Origin: Novacetimonas maltaceti
GTDB taxonomy: Bacteria > Pseudomonadota > Alphaproteobacteria > Acetobacterales > Acetobacteraceae
DNA length: 64,000 nt
Reading direction: 5' to 3'
NCBI RefSeq assembly: GCF_002906255.1
Contig: NZ_POTC01000005.1
Location: forward strand, 49,841-113,840
Within the stretch, counting starts at the first letter, position 1; each line of letters starts with the position of its first letter. Below the pieces are notes generated by a model. That model was not told the DNA's origin, made no database searches, and was given only the letters and a program-made list of their open reading frames with translations. Shown here piece after piece: positions 8,842 through 17,448 of the stretch. The translations under genes were made by a program, and so were the position numbers.

Positions 8842-10074
8842 ATGACCGAAGAATTCCATCGCATCCGCCGTCTGCCGCCCTATGTTTTCGCCGAAGTGAA
8901 CAAGGCCAAGGCCAGCGCGCGAGCCCGCGGGGAAGACATCATCGATCTGGGAATGGGCAACCCCGACACGCCCACGCCCTCGCACATCGTGCAGAAACTG
9001 GTGGAAACCGTGGCGGATCCGCGCGCGCACCGCTATTCCGTCAGTCGTGGCATCCCCGGCCTGCGGCGCGCGCTGGCGGGCTATTACGAACGCCGCTTCA
9101 ATGTCGGCCTCGACCCGGAAACCGAAGTGATCGCGACCCTCGGCTCCAAGGAGGGGCTGGCGAACCTTGCCTCCGCCATCACCAGTCCGGGCGATACGAT
9201 CCTCGTGCCCAACCCGTCCTATCCGATCCACCAGTTCGGGTTCATCATCGCGGGGGCGTCCGTGCGGTCCATTCCCGCCACCCCGGACGAGGAAATGCTG
9301 CGCGCGCTGGAACGCGCCGTGCATCATTCGGTGCCGAAACCGACCGCGCTGATTGTCAATTTTCCGTCAAATCCGACCGCCTATGTCGCGGACCTCGATT
9401 TCTACCGCGAGCTTGTCGCCTTCGCCCGCAGGCATGAGATCTGGATCATGTCCGACCTTGCCTATGCCGAAATCTATTTCGGGGACCGCGTGCCGCCCTC
9501 CATCCTCGAGGTGCCGGGCGCGAAGGACATCGCGGTGGAGTTCACATCCCTGTCCAAGACCTATTCCATGGCGGGCTGGCGCATGGGCTTTGCCGCGGGC
9601 AACCCGCGCCTGATCGCCGCGCTGACGCGCATCAAGTCCTATCTGGACTATGGCGCGTTCACCCCGATCCAGGTTGCCGCCGTCGCGGCACTCAGCGGGC
9701 CGCAGGACTGTGTCGCGGAAATCCGCAACATCTATCGCGAACGCCGCGACGTGCTGATCCGCGGCCTGCATGCGGCCGGGTGGGACGTGCCCTCGCCCGA
9801 AGGCTCCATGTTCGCATGGGCCCCCATCCCCGAGAAGTTCCGTGAGATGGGCAGCGTCGCCTTCTCCAAGCTGCTTCTGAAGGAGGCGGGGGTCGCGGTC
9901 GCACCGGGCCTTGGCTTTGGCGAACATGGGGAGGGCTTCGTGCGCATCGGCCTTGTGGAAAACACCCAGCGCCTGCGTCAGGCGACGCGCGCGATCCGCC
10001 ATTTCATGTCGGCCCACAACGCGGCCGCGCCCGCGCCGCAGCGTGACCCCGCGGTCACGGATTCCGTTTCCTGA
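8842..10074 (+). CDS. PLP-dependent aminotransferase, AlaC/DapL-like
   Basis: 410 residues from the ATG at 8842 (MTEEFHRIRRLPPYVF); the start is not certain because the ribosome site is weak and a GTG at 8782 is in frame. This is a fold-type I class I/II aminotransferase: 'IIDLGMGNPDTPTP', substrate-binding 'NPSYPIHQFGF', 'VNFPSNPTAYV', 'MSDLAYAEIYF', and the PLP lysine in SLSKTYSMAGWRMGF. Close relatives in alphaproteobacteria are alanine (AlaC-type) or LL-diaminopimelate aminotransferases. Its place 29 bp upstream of homoserine dehydrogenase supports a role in amino-acid synthesis and probable cotranscription. Confidence 0.82.
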   Translation: MTEEFHRIRRLPPYVFAEVNKAKASARARGEDIIDLGMGNPDTPTPSHIVQKLVETVADPRAHRYSVSRGIPGLRRALAGYYERRFNVGLDPETEVIATLGSKEGLANLASAITSPGDTILVPNPSYPIHQFGFIIAGASVRSIPATPDEEMLRALERAVHHSVPKPTALIVNFPSNPTAYVADLDFYRELVAFARRHEIWIMSDLAYAEIYFGDRVPPSILEVPGAKDIAVEFTSLSKTYSMAGWRMGFAAGNPRLIAALTRIKSYLDYGAFTPIQVAAVAALSGPQDCVAEIRNIYRERRDVLIRGLHAAGWDVPSPEGSMFAWAPIPEKFREMGSVAFSKLLLKEAGVAVAPGLGFGEHGEGFVRIGLVENTQRLRQATRAIRHFMSAHNAAAPAPQRDPAVTDSVS

Positions 10075-10103
10075 ACGCTTCTCACTTCCCTTACGGAAAA
10101 AAC

Positions 10104-11438
10104 ATGACTGCTGCTTCTTCACCTGTTGAGCCCCCTCCCCTGCGCATCGGTATCGCAGGGCTGGGCACGGTTGGCGCCGGTGTCGTCAGGATGCTGCGTG
10201 AAAACGCCGCGCTGATCACGGCGCGCGCCGGGCGCCGCCTGGTCGTCACGGCGGTCAGCGCGCGCGACCGCACGCGCGATCGCGGCGTGGACCTGTCGGA
10301 TGTCGCATGGTGCGACGATGCCGCCGAACTCGCCGCGCATCCCGATGTCGACGTCGTGGTCGAACTGGTTGGCGGCGCGGAAGGCATCGCGCGCAAGATC
10401 GTCACCGGCGCGCTGGAAAACGGCCGGCCGGTCGTCACCGCGAACAAGGCGCTGATGGCGATCCATGGCGCGGAGCTTGCGACCCTGGCGCAGAAGGCCT
10501 GCGTGCCGCTGATGTTCGAGGCGGCGGTCGCCGGCGGCATCCCCGCCATCAAGACCGTGCGCGAGGCGCTGGCCGGGGACCGGATCCTCAAGGTCGGCGG
10601 CATCCTCAACGGCACCTGCAACTACATCCTGACCGCGATGCGCGAGACGGGGCGTGATTTTGCCGACATCCTCGCCGATGCGCAGAAACTCGGCTATGCC
10701 GAGGCCGATCCCTCCACCGACGTGGACGGGGTGGACGCGGCGCATAAACTTGCGATCCTTGCCGGCCTGGCGTTCGGGCGGCCGGTGGTCTTTGCCTCGG
10801 TCTATATCGAGGGGATCCGCCGCATCGGCGCGCTGGACCTGCATTTCGCGCGCGAACTGGGCTACCGCATCAAGCTGCTGGGCATCGCGCGCCAGCATGA
10901 AAATGGCATCGAGGCACGGGTGCATCCGTGCCTCGTGCCCAACACGACGCCCATCGCGCAGGTCGATGGCGTGTTCAACGCCGTCGTGGCCGAAGGCGCG
11001 TTCGTCGGGCGCCTGATGCTGGAGGGGCGTGGCGCGGGCGAAGGCCCGACCGCGACCGCCGTCACCGCCGACCTGATCGACATCGCGCGCGGCAACGCCA
11101 TCCCCGTATGGGGACGCAGCACGGATGGCCTGACGCAGGCCGTCGCCCTGCCGCGCGCGCAGTTTGCGGGCCGGTATTACCTGCGCCTGAACGTGGTGGA
11201 CCGTCCGGGCGTCCTGGCGGACATCACGGCGGTGCTGCGTGACAATGGCGTGTCGCTGCATACGATGCTGCAACACGCCCATGCGCGTGAGACGCTGCCC
11301 GATGACAGCCACAGCGTCCCGCTGGTGCTGATCACCCACCATACCAGCGAGGCCGCGATGCTGCATGCGCTCAGGCACATCGCGCACCTCAAGTCGGTGC
11401 TTGACGAACCGGCCATGATCCGGATCGAAGGGGACTGA
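10104..11438 (+). CDS. hom: Homoserine dehydrogenase
   Basis: 444 residues. It reduces aspartate semialdehyde to homoserine with NAD(P)H, the branch point to Thr, Met and Ile. Seen: the N-terminal Rossmann motif IGIAGLGTVGAGV, 'VVTANKALMAIHG', the catalytic-domain signature 'GGILNGTCNYILTAM' with 'GYAEADPSTDVDGVDAAHKL', and a C-terminal ACT domain (about 355-440, 'LRLNVVDRPGVLADITAVL') for feedback by threonine. It follows the aminotransferase by 29 bp and precedes recJ, so the three may form one transcript. Confidence 0.95.
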   Translation: MTAASSPVEPPPLRIGIAGLGTVGAGVVRMLRENAALITARAGRRLVVTAVSARDRTRDRGVDLSDVAWCDDAAELAAHPDVDVVVELVGGAEGIARKIVTGALENGRPVVTANKALMAIHGAELATLAQKACVPLMFEAAVAGGIPAIKTVREALAGDRILKVGGILNGTCNYILTAMRETGRDFADILADAQKLGYAEADPSTDVDGVDAAHKLAILAGLAFGRPVVFASVYIEGIRRIGALDLHFARELGYRIKLLGIARQHENGIEARVHPCLVPNTTPIAQVDGVFNAVVAEGAFVGRLMLEGRGAGEGPTATAVTADLIDIARGNAIPVWGRSTDGLTQAVALPRAQFAGRYYLRLNVVDRPGVLADITAVLRDNGVSLHTMLQHAHARETLPDDSHSVPLVLITHHTSEAAMLHALRHIAHLKSVLDEPAMIRIEGD

Positions 11439-11484
11439 TCCCCTTCCGCCATCCCCCGTTCCCCCTTCTGCCAAGGATTGCCAG

Positions 11485-11550
11485 ATGACCGATGCCCCCG
11501 CCGCCCGCAGCCCCCTGCCCCTGCATACCGCGACGGGGGCGCGGGCATGA
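11485..11550 (+). CDS. Possible 21-codon leader ORF coupled to recJ
   Basis: AAGGA precedes an ATG at 11485 by about 9 nt. The frame runs 21 codons (MTDAPAARSPLPLHTATGARA) and ends in a TGA that overlaps the recJ ATG as ATGA at 11547-11550. This is the geometry of translational coupling. It could be a true leader peptide, or the remnant of a gene once between hom and recJ (glpX occupies this place in many alphaproteobacteria, from memory). No conserved domain is possible at this size. Confidence 0.35.
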   Translation: MTDAPAARSPLPLHTATGARA

Positions 11551-13403
11551 ACGGCATGACGACGGACGGGATGCTGGCGGCGGACACGGTGGACGATACG
11601 GATGATGCCCTTGTGCTGGGCGTGCGCTCCAGCCTGACGGGGCGGCGGTGGCTGTGGCGCGATGCGTCGGCCACGCGCGATGCCGGGCTTACGGCGCGCA
11701 TGGGCATGGCGATCATGCAGCAGGCCGGCGTGCCCGAAGTGGTCGGACGCATGCTGGCGATGCGCGGGATCGCGCCCGACGCCGTGCAGGATTTCCTCAG
11801 CCCCACCCTGCGCGCGCTGATGCCCGACCCGGCCGGCATGATCGACATGGACAAAGCGGCGCAGCGACTGGCGCAGGCCATCAGGACATCGGAAACCGTC
11901 GGCATCTTTGGCGACTATGACGTGGATGGCGCCTGTTCGGCGGCGCTGCTGACGCATTTCCTGCGGCAGATGGGCTGTCGCGTCATCACCCATGTCCCTG
12001 ACCGCATGAGCGAGGGCTATGGACCCAATACCCCCGCGCTGGAGGCGATGATCGACAAGGGCGCGGGCCTGATCGTCTGCGTGGACTGCGGCACGGCGGC
12101 GGCGGACATCCTCTCCCCCCTCTCGGCACGGGCGGACATCATCGTGCTGGACCATCACAAGGTGCAGGGCGCGCTGCCGCGCATCACGGCGACGGTCAAC
12201 CCGAACCGGCTGGACTGCACCTCGCGCCTGCATGGGGCGTGCGCCGCCGCCGTGACCTTCATGGCGGTCGTCGCCACCACGAGCCTGCTGCGCCGCGAGG
12301 GATGGTTCGAGGCGCGGCCCGTCCCGCAACTGATGGACTATCTCGACCTCGTGGCGCTGGCGAGCGTGTGTGACGTCATGCCGCTGACGGGGCTGAACCG
12401 CGCCTTTGTCACGCAGGGCATGAAGGTCATGGGCCGTCGCCAGCGGATCGGCCTGAACGCGCTGCTCGACGTTGCGGGCGTCAGCGATGACCGGCTGACC
12501 TCCACCACCTGTGGCTTCGCCCTTGGCCCGCGCATCAATGCGGGCGGGCGGATCGCGGAATCGGGACTGGGGCTGGAACTGCTGCTGTGCGAGGACGAGG
12601 CCGAAGCCCGGCGCCTGGCGGAGCGCCTGGATGCGGTCAACCGCCGTCGCCAAACGGTGGAGGGCGATATCCTCGACATCGCGATGGAGATGGCCACCCG
12701 CCAGCGTGAGGAAGGCCATCCCGTCCTGCTGCTGTGCGGTCGTGACTGGCACCCCGGCGTGGTGGGCATCGTGGCGGGACGGGTGAAGGAAAGGTTCAAC
12801 CGCCCTGTCCTGGTCGGTGCGATGCTGGAGGACGGGACGGTCAAGGGATCGGCACGGTCCGTGCCGGGAATCGACCTTGGCACGGCCATCATCGCGGCGC
12901 GGCAGGCGGGCCTCCTGACATCGGGCGGGGGACACGCGATGGCGGCGGGGTTCGGCCTGAAGGCGGAAAACATTTCCGCGCTGCATGCGTTCCTTGATGA
13001 ACGGCTGGAGAAGGCGGCGGCATTGCCCGATGCGGTGGACCTGAGCATCGAAGGCGTCGTGGGCGTCCCTGCCGCGACGGTGGAACTGGCGAACGATATC
13101 GGGCGCCTGGCCCCGTTCGGGTCGGGCAATGACGAACCGCTGCTGGCGCTGCCGCGCGTGCGCATCGTGCGCGCCGACCGTATCGGGCGCGAAGGCAATA
13201 CGCTGAGGTTGCTGATCGAGGGGGAAGGCGGCGGCCCGCGCCTGAAGGCGCTGCTGTTCCGCGCCGGTGACAATCCCATGACGCCAGTGCTGGAGGATCG
13301 CAACGCCCCGCCGCTGCATCTGGCCGGATGGTTGCAGGCCCAGACATGGAACGGCCGCACGACCGCCAGTTTCTTCATCCGTGACGCGGCTTTTGCGAAT
13401 TAA
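11547..13403 (+). CDS. recJ: Single-stranded-DNA 5'-3' exonuclease RecJ
   Basis: 618 residues from the ATG at 11547. DHH-family motifs are clear: GIFGDYDVDGACSAALL (motif I), 'VCVDCGTAA', VLDHHK (motif III), 'LASVCDVMPLTGLNR', FALGPRINAGGRI, and the DHHA1 domain ending in SGGGHAMAAGFGL, followed by the C-terminal OB-like domain. RecJ degrades 5' ends of single strands in recombination and mismatch or base repair and needs Mn2+ or Mg2+. The start overlaps the stop of a short upstream ORF. The gene ends 70 bp before tRNA-Glu. Confidence 0.95.
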   Translation: MNGMTTDGMLAADTVDDTDDALVLGVRSSLTGRRWLWRDASATRDAGLTARMGMAIMQQAGVPEVVGRMLAMRGIAPDAVQDFLSPTLRALMPDPAGMIDMDKAAQRLAQAIRTSETVGIFGDYDVDGACSAALLTHFLRQMGCRVITHVPDRMSEGYGPNTPALEAMIDKGAGLIVCVDCGTAAADILSPLSARADIIVLDHHKVQGALPRITATVNPNRLDCTSRLHGACAAAVTFMAVVATTSLLRREGWFEARPVPQLMDYLDLVALASVCDVMPLTGLNRAFVTQGMKVMGRRQRIGLNALLDVAGVSDDRLTSTTCGFALGPRINAGGRIAESGLGLELLLCEDEAEARRLAERLDAVNRRRQTVEGDILDIAMEMATRQREEGHPVLLLCGRDWHPGVVGIVAGRVKERFNRPVLVGAMLEDGTVKGSARSVPGIDLGTAIIAARQAGLLTSGGGHAMAAGFGLKAENISALHAFLDERLEKAAALPDAVDLSIEGVVGVPAATVELANDIGRLAPFGSGNDEPLLALPRVRIVRADRIGREGNTLRLLIEGEGGGPRLKALLFRAGDNPMTPVLEDRNAPPLHLAGWLQAQTWNGRTTASFFIRDAAFAN

Positions 13404-13472
13404 TTTTCATATTCTGATTTCAGGGGGTTGACCGCCCCCCCATGTCAGGATATCTACCCGCTCACGCCTTTA

Positions 13473-13548
13473 GTCCCGTTCGTCTAGAGGCCTAGGACAC
13501 CGCCCTTTCACGGCGGCAACACGGGTTCGAATCCCGTACGGGACGCCA
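13473..13548 (+). tRNA. tRNA-Glu (UUC), integration site of the mobile element
   Basis: A cloverleaf is readable: acceptor GTCCCGT/ACGGGAC, anticodon stem CCGCC/GGCGG around CTTTCAC (anticodon TTC, Glu), T-arm CGGG-TTCGAAT-CCCG, discriminator G and an encoded CCA. The 3' 49 nt (from 13500) recur at 27558-27606, so this is the attachment gene of the ~14-kb element to its right. The copy at 13473 is complete and should be functional. Confidence 0.96.
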
Positions 13549-13708
13549 GCTACTTTACCGCAGTTTACTGCGGGTCTTGGCTGATTACAGGCACTTTCCT
13601 GATTTCCAATTAGTTGGACTTTGAGCCAATCCTGAGCCAAACGGGTTTCCGTCACTCAGGGATGGCTCAGTGATATCAGGGCTTTTCCAAAGCGAATCAC
13701 AAAAGACG
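13500..13708 (+). repeat. Left attachment-site direct repeat (attL), 209 bp
   Basis: Starts in the tRNA-Glu anticodon stem and continues past the CCA through the integrase upstream region into its first 13 codons. It matches 27558-27755 with an 11-bp deletion and a few substitutions. Within it, TGAGCCA occurs at 13622-13628 and 13633-13639 and inverted (TGGCTCA) at 13663-13669; these are candidate integrase arm-type sites. Confidence 0.88.
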
Positions 13709-14773
13709 AATATCGACCCCACTACGGGCAGAGCGCTGCCAAAAGGCGTCTGGTATCGTGGCCCCAGCCAGTACCAAGCCCGGAAGATGGTGGACGGCAA
13801 ACGTATCCGCAAAACATTCGCCTCAGCCGCTTTGGCTCGACGTTGGCTCAATGAAAAACGGGCCGAGATCGATCTGGGCCAGTTTCGTGATACCTCCGCC
13901 ATCGACCGCATCCCGATCCGTCAGTTGATCGAACGCTATCGGGATGAGTGCATGCTCCACAGGGAGAATGACCGCATCGGTCATATCCCTGCCCTCCTTG
14001 ATGATCCTGTAGCATCCTGCATGGCAGGCAAATGGAAACCTGCTGACGTACGTGGATTTCGTGACCGGATGATTGAGACGGGCTTTGCGAAAGGCACGGT
14101 CGTCAAGCGCCTCAACCTACTCGCGAGCATCATTCGCCACGCAGTGTCCGAGTGGGATATCCACATGGACAACAATGCCTCTGCCAAGATCGTCAAACGT
14201 CCGGAAGGCGCGGATAAAAAACGCAATCGCCGCCTGGTCGGGAAAGAATACGACCTGATCCTGGAAGCCATGTCCAAGACGGAATATCCCGATGATGTCC
14301 TGATTGTGCGCTTTGCAATCGAACAGGGCACACGTCGGGGAGAAGCCATGGCTCTGCGCTGGTGTGATGTTGACATGAAGCGCAACCTGCTCAGCCTGCA
14401 ACAAACGAAGAACATGCGAACCGCCAAGGTACAGGGGCCGGAAATCCGTCCCCTCATGCCCGGTGCAAAATCGATCCTGCTGGAAAAGCTGGCGATGCGG
14501 TCATCCGTTCCTGATCCTGAGGCGCATGTATTTTATGTGGGATCAGAAGACTCATTTTCCCTTCGGTTCGGACGGCAGATAAAAAAATTCGGAGTTCATG
14601 ACCTGACGTTCCATGACCTCCGCCATGAAGCGACATCCCGCCTCGCAAAACTGTTTCCCAACCCAATGGACCTCAAGCGGATCACGGGCCACCGCGACTT
14701 GAAATCATTGGATCGGTATTACCAGCCTGACCTTTCCGATCTGGCTGATCGAGCCGCAAAACAGACCCGCTGA
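13670..14773 (+). CDS. int: Tyrosine recombinase (site-specific integrase of the tRNA-Glu element)
   Basis: 367 residues from a GTG at 13670; an in-frame stop lies close upstream. The N-terminal arm- and core-binding region (about 20-180) includes 'WYRGPSQYQARKMVDGKR'. The catalytic domain shows the R-H-R-H-Y set: TRRGEAMALRW (Arg I), FHDLRHEATSR (His-x-x-Arg), ITGHRDLKSLDRYY (His and the nucleophilic Tyr). It lies immediately inside the tRNA boundary, as for many tRNA-targeting integrases, and should catalyse insertion and excision between the 49-nt tRNA-derived cores at 13500 and 27558. Confidence 0.93.
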   Translation: MISGLFQSESQKTNIDPTTGRALPKGVWYRGPSQYQARKMVDGKRIRKTFASAALARRWLNEKRAEIDLGQFRDTSAIDRIPIRQLIERYRDECMLHRENDRIGHIPALLDDPVASCMAGKWKPADVRGFRDRMIETGFAKGTVVKRLNLLASIIRHAVSEWDIHMDNNASAKIVKRPEGADKKRNRRLVGKEYDLILEAMSKTEYPDDVLIVRFAIEQGTRRGEAMALRWCDVDMKRNLLSLQQTKNMRTAKVQGPEIRPLMPGAKSILLEKLAMRSSVPDPEAHVFYVGSEDSFSLRFGRQIKKFGVHDLTFHDLRHEATSRLAKLFPNPMDLKRITGHRDLKSLDRYYQPDLSDLADRAAKQTR

Positions 14774-14805
14774 AAACGGATATGAAAGCTGTGCTTGCAT
14801 GGCTT

Positions 14806-16527
14806 TCATATTTCAATGTCCGAAATCCCGTTCTTTGGTTGCCTTGACCGTTTAGGCGACGGTTGTGGGGCTGGACTGGTAGATATTCGTTCCCCGTAAT
14901 CCGATTTTTGTGCCCCAGTGACGCCTTGCCGCTTCATTTCCCGTATAGCGGCAGATGGGTCTTTCAGCGCCATCTCCATAAGGCGGCTGTCGGGAACGTC
15001 ATGAAGCCTGTTTTGAAGCTGGCGAAGATCAGTCCTGAAAGCCTCATACGCCTGGACATTGGGATGCCGTTCCCATTCCCGATGCTTCCTACGTTCCTGC
15101 CTCTGTATGGCTTGCGCCACTTGCGTCATCGCCGCTGGCAGGCCTTCACGGATGACGGTAGCGGCATTCATATCATGAGCGTCAAAGCCCGACGCCTTCA
15201 GCGCTGCATCCAACTGCCGCCGGCGTAAAATCCGCCATGGGTTCAGGAAGCCCCACTCATCCGCCTTCCGGTATGCCGTGTATGCGCTGGTGATTTTAGA
15301 CTCGCATTCCGCTGCAATCTCGTCGATGGCCCTGATCTGTGGCGCTGGTGGCAGGACCGCCTGCCTTGATGCCAACAGTTCATCAATCATACGGCAGAAA
15401 TCCCTGTAAAATTTCTTCTGCTCGGCTAGTTGCTGGGTGCTCGCATCTGCCTGCGCCTTGGCACGCTCCGCCGTCGCAATTTCCGCACGCCGGAATTCCT
15501 CTGACTTGCCTTGCAGGTTCAGCGTCATGGTGGAGATGATCTGCTCACGGACCGGGTCAAGCCAATGCCCTTTTGATGATGGGGTAACCGGTGTGGTTTT
15601 TCTCTGCCTGCCAAGCGTTTCAGCCTGATTGCTTCCTGATGATGATCGCGTCACCTTCTCGGGCAGTTGTTTCCCGGAAGATGGGCCGGACACTTTGGGA
15701 GTGATGCCATCGGGCAACATACGCCATGCCAGTTCCGCTTTTTTCATTCCCAGTAGCCTGCACAGGGAACCCAGCATCCGGCCTTCACCGTCCGTCAGTA
15801 TGATAACGTCCGGTTTTCGTGTCCCCGGCCCGACGCGCCATCCCCGCTCCTCAATGGCGGTGCGAAAGGCTTTCCAACCATCTGACTGGGACCAGAGTGT
15901 CCGGACTTCCTGCCGGATCGCAGCCCTGTCTACACCGAGTCGTTTGCCGGTTTCCTTGGCCGTCGCGGTATAGGCATGTCCATCCAGACCGCCTTGGGCC
16001 AAACTAGTCAGACGGTCCCGGATCGTCGGGTCGGTAATGGCTTGCAGAACGGCCCGGTTGTGTCGTCCTTTCAGCAGGCGCAGGCCGTTCTTCACCTCGA
16101 AAATGCGTTCGATCTTTTCCTGTCGCGCGTAACTGTGCGACATGTCCATGACGCGGCCATTCTCCGGATTCACCATCTGCACCAGAAGATGAAAATGCTG
16201 ATTCCAGCTTTCCCCATCATGGCGGCTTTTCTGGTGGCGGACACACAGCTTCACGTCGTCACGTGAAAAGCCGAATTCGTCGCCAATCGTCGCAATGGCA
16301 TCCCGGACCTGCCGTGGGTCCAGTTTTTCCTGACTGGCAAGGATGAAGTGGGCCACCGCGTTCTTCCGGCCAAAATCACGGGCGTCATCGAACGCCATTC
16401 TTACATCCGCCCGTGATCCCCGGATCAGGTGGATGACTTCATTTTCATCGGGCTTGTCCAGAAGGTGGCAGACAATTTGGGTCATGCTGCGTGCGGTTGC
16501 CCGGATGCGCGTTGACTTGATGATCAT
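14806..16527 (-). CDS. Relaxase (MOBP/VirD2-like mobilization protein)
   Basis: 573 residues. The N-terminal nickase domain (about 1-200) has the metal-binding histidine motif in WNQHFHLLVQMVNPENGR and an upstream 'RHQKSRHDGESWN'; the nucleophilic Tyr cannot be assigned safely. The remainder (about 200-573) includes 'GERGWRVGPGTRKPDVIILTDGEG'-like sequence, charged regions likely to be coiled coil (320-450), and a basic tail. It would nick oriT and pilot single-stranded DNA into a transfer apparatus supplied in trans; no conjugation machinery is present. It begins 1 bp after the mobC stop codon, so the two are coupled. Confidence 0.85.
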   Translation of the reverse strand: MIIKSTRIRATARSMTQIVCHLLDKPDENEVIHLIRGSRADVRMAFDDARDFGRKNAVAHFILASQEKLDPRQVRDAIATIGDEFGFSRDDVKLCVRHQKSRHDGESWNQHFHLLVQMVNPENGRVMDMSHSYARQEKIERIFEVKNGLRLLKGRHNRAVLQAITDPTIRDRLTSLAQGGLDGHAYTATAKETGKRLGVDRAAIRQEVRTLWSQSDGWKAFRTAIEERGWRVGPGTRKPDVIILTDGEGRMLGSLCRLLGMKKAELAWRMLPDGITPKVSGPSSGKQLPEKVTRSSSGSNQAETLGRQRKTTPVTPSSKGHWLDPVREQIISTMTLNLQGKSEEFRRAEIATAERAKAQADASTQQLAEQKKFYRDFCRMIDELLASRQAVLPPAPQIRAIDEIAAECESKITSAYTAYRKADEWGFLNPWRILRRRQLDAALKASGFDAHDMNAATVIREGLPAAMTQVAQAIQRQERRKHREWERHPNVQAYEAFRTDLRQLQNRLHDVPDSRLMEMALKDPSAAIREMKRQGVTGAQKSDYGERISTSPAPQPSPKRSRQPKNGISDIEI

Positions 16528-16528
16528 G

Positions 16529-16852
16529 TCAACGGACTTTCCGGAGCACCTTTGTCACCCGGAGCGCCGTGGCCCTGAGTTCATCCGTGGCCTCCTGAAG
16601 CCCTGTTACCGCTACCCCTGCGTTCACCCGTCGGGCCAACTGGTTCAGGTTATTGCCAAGCGCTGCCAACTGGTTGCGGATATCCAGCATGTCGGCATGA
16701 AGATGGGGGCCACCATTCGCCATGGCGTCAAGGGCGACAGCACGGAACCAGCGGGACATGTTCCCACCGCTGGCGGCAGCAATCCGCTCATGCTCCTGTC
16801 GCGTCAGGCGGATATGGGCGTTATATGTTTTTCGGGTGCCAGTCACTGTCAT
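16529..16852 (-). CDS. mobC: MobC-like mobilization accessory protein
   Basis: 107 residues from the ATG at 16852, preceded by GGGGAG; the frame stays open to 16957 but that part is not protein-like. It has a ribbon-helix-helix-like N-terminus (YNAHIRLTRQEHERIAAASG) and the MobC-type C-terminal helix 'NQLAALGNNLNQLARRVNAG'. MobC proteins bind oriT and help the relaxase nick. The stop abuts the relaxase start, giving a two-gene mob operon read leftward; the region upstream (16853-17188) is the natural place for oriT. Confidence 0.82.
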   Translation of the reverse strand: MTVTGTRKTYNAHIRLTRQEHERIAAASGGNMSRWFRAVALDAMANGGPHLHADMLDIRNQLAALGNNLNQLARRVNAGVAVTGLQEATDELRATALRVTKVLRKVR

Positions 16853-16996
16853 CACTCCCCATGATGACAGCCCATCATACCACTTTCCGGTGCATGATTC
16901 CGAAAACGGGAAACAGGCATGGGATTGGGATAGAGCCAGGCATCGGAAATGGAGCACATTTCGCTGCGCTCCCTGTCCTCATTACCTGCCTGACAA

Positions 16997-17014
16997 GGGG
17001 GAGTGACCTCCCCC
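16997..17014. other. Inverted repeat in the probable oriT region
   Basis: GGGGGAG (16997-17003) pairs with CTCCCCC (17008-17014) around TGAC, inside the 370-bp gene-free region upstream of mobC. Such hairpins flank nick sites in mobilizable elements. The nick site itself was not recognised, so oriT is inferred from position only. Confidence 0.35.
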
Positions 17015-17188
17015 GTTGACCCCCTCCCGTGCCGGGCCAACATAATTTTATGCCATGTTTCCAGAGAGCGTAACCTGACGATCAGATGATTTGGCAGAAA
17101 ACGGATGGTCAGGTTGCGGGGGGATCAGTGTGATAGCGGACCCAGTGACAATTTGTTTTAGCTTGCCGTATCCCAAGCGGTCCTGATA

Positions 17189-17209
17189 CGTATTACTTTG
17201 TGTAATACG
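17189..17209 (+). promoter_or_regulatory. Palindromic operator in front of the AbrB/Doc module
   Basis: CGTATTAC (17189-17196) and GTAATACG (17202-17209) form a perfect 8-bp inverted repeat around TTTGT, ending just before the GGAG ribosome site of the antitoxin gene. The position fits autorepression by the SpoVT/AbrB-type antitoxin. Confidence 0.6.
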
Positions 17210-17220
17210 GAGTGAAGCCA

Positions 17221-17448
17221 GTGGAAACGGTCATTATTCGCAAACAGGGAAACTCTGTCGGTGTCACCCTGCCTGCCGAAACGCGTATCCGACTGGGTCT
17301 GGAGGTCGGGCAGGAACTGACACTTGTTGAAATGGCTGACGGCATCAAGCTGGTGAAGCGCAATCTCAAACTGGAACGCCAGATGCAGATGGCGCGTGAA
17401 ACGTTGCGTGAGCAGGCTGATGTCCTTCAGGAACTGGCCAAGCGGTAA
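17221..17448 (+). CDS. AbrB/MazE-type antitoxin
   Basis: 75 residues from the GTG at 17221, where GGAGTGAA lies 8 nt upstream; a GTG at 17212 overlaps that motif. An N-terminal SpoVT/AbrB swapped-hairpin DNA-binding domain is visible (TVIIRKQGNSVGVTLPAET, then LGLEVGQELTLVEMADGIKL), followed by a helical C-terminal tail that would bind the toxin. It overlaps the first base of the doc gene, a standard antitoxin-toxin arrangement. It probably represses its own promoter through the palindrome at 17189-17209. Confidence 0.85.
   Translation: METVIIRKQGNSVGVTLPAETRIRLGLEVGQELTLVEMADGIKLVKRNLKLERQMQMARETLREQADVLQELAKR

Noticed and set aside
10119..13319. 1066-codon open frame on the minus strand across hom and recJ
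   Set aside because: Antisense shadow of GC-rich coding DNA: His/Arg/Gln-rich composition without domains, and both strands cannot be real here since hom and recJ are clear.
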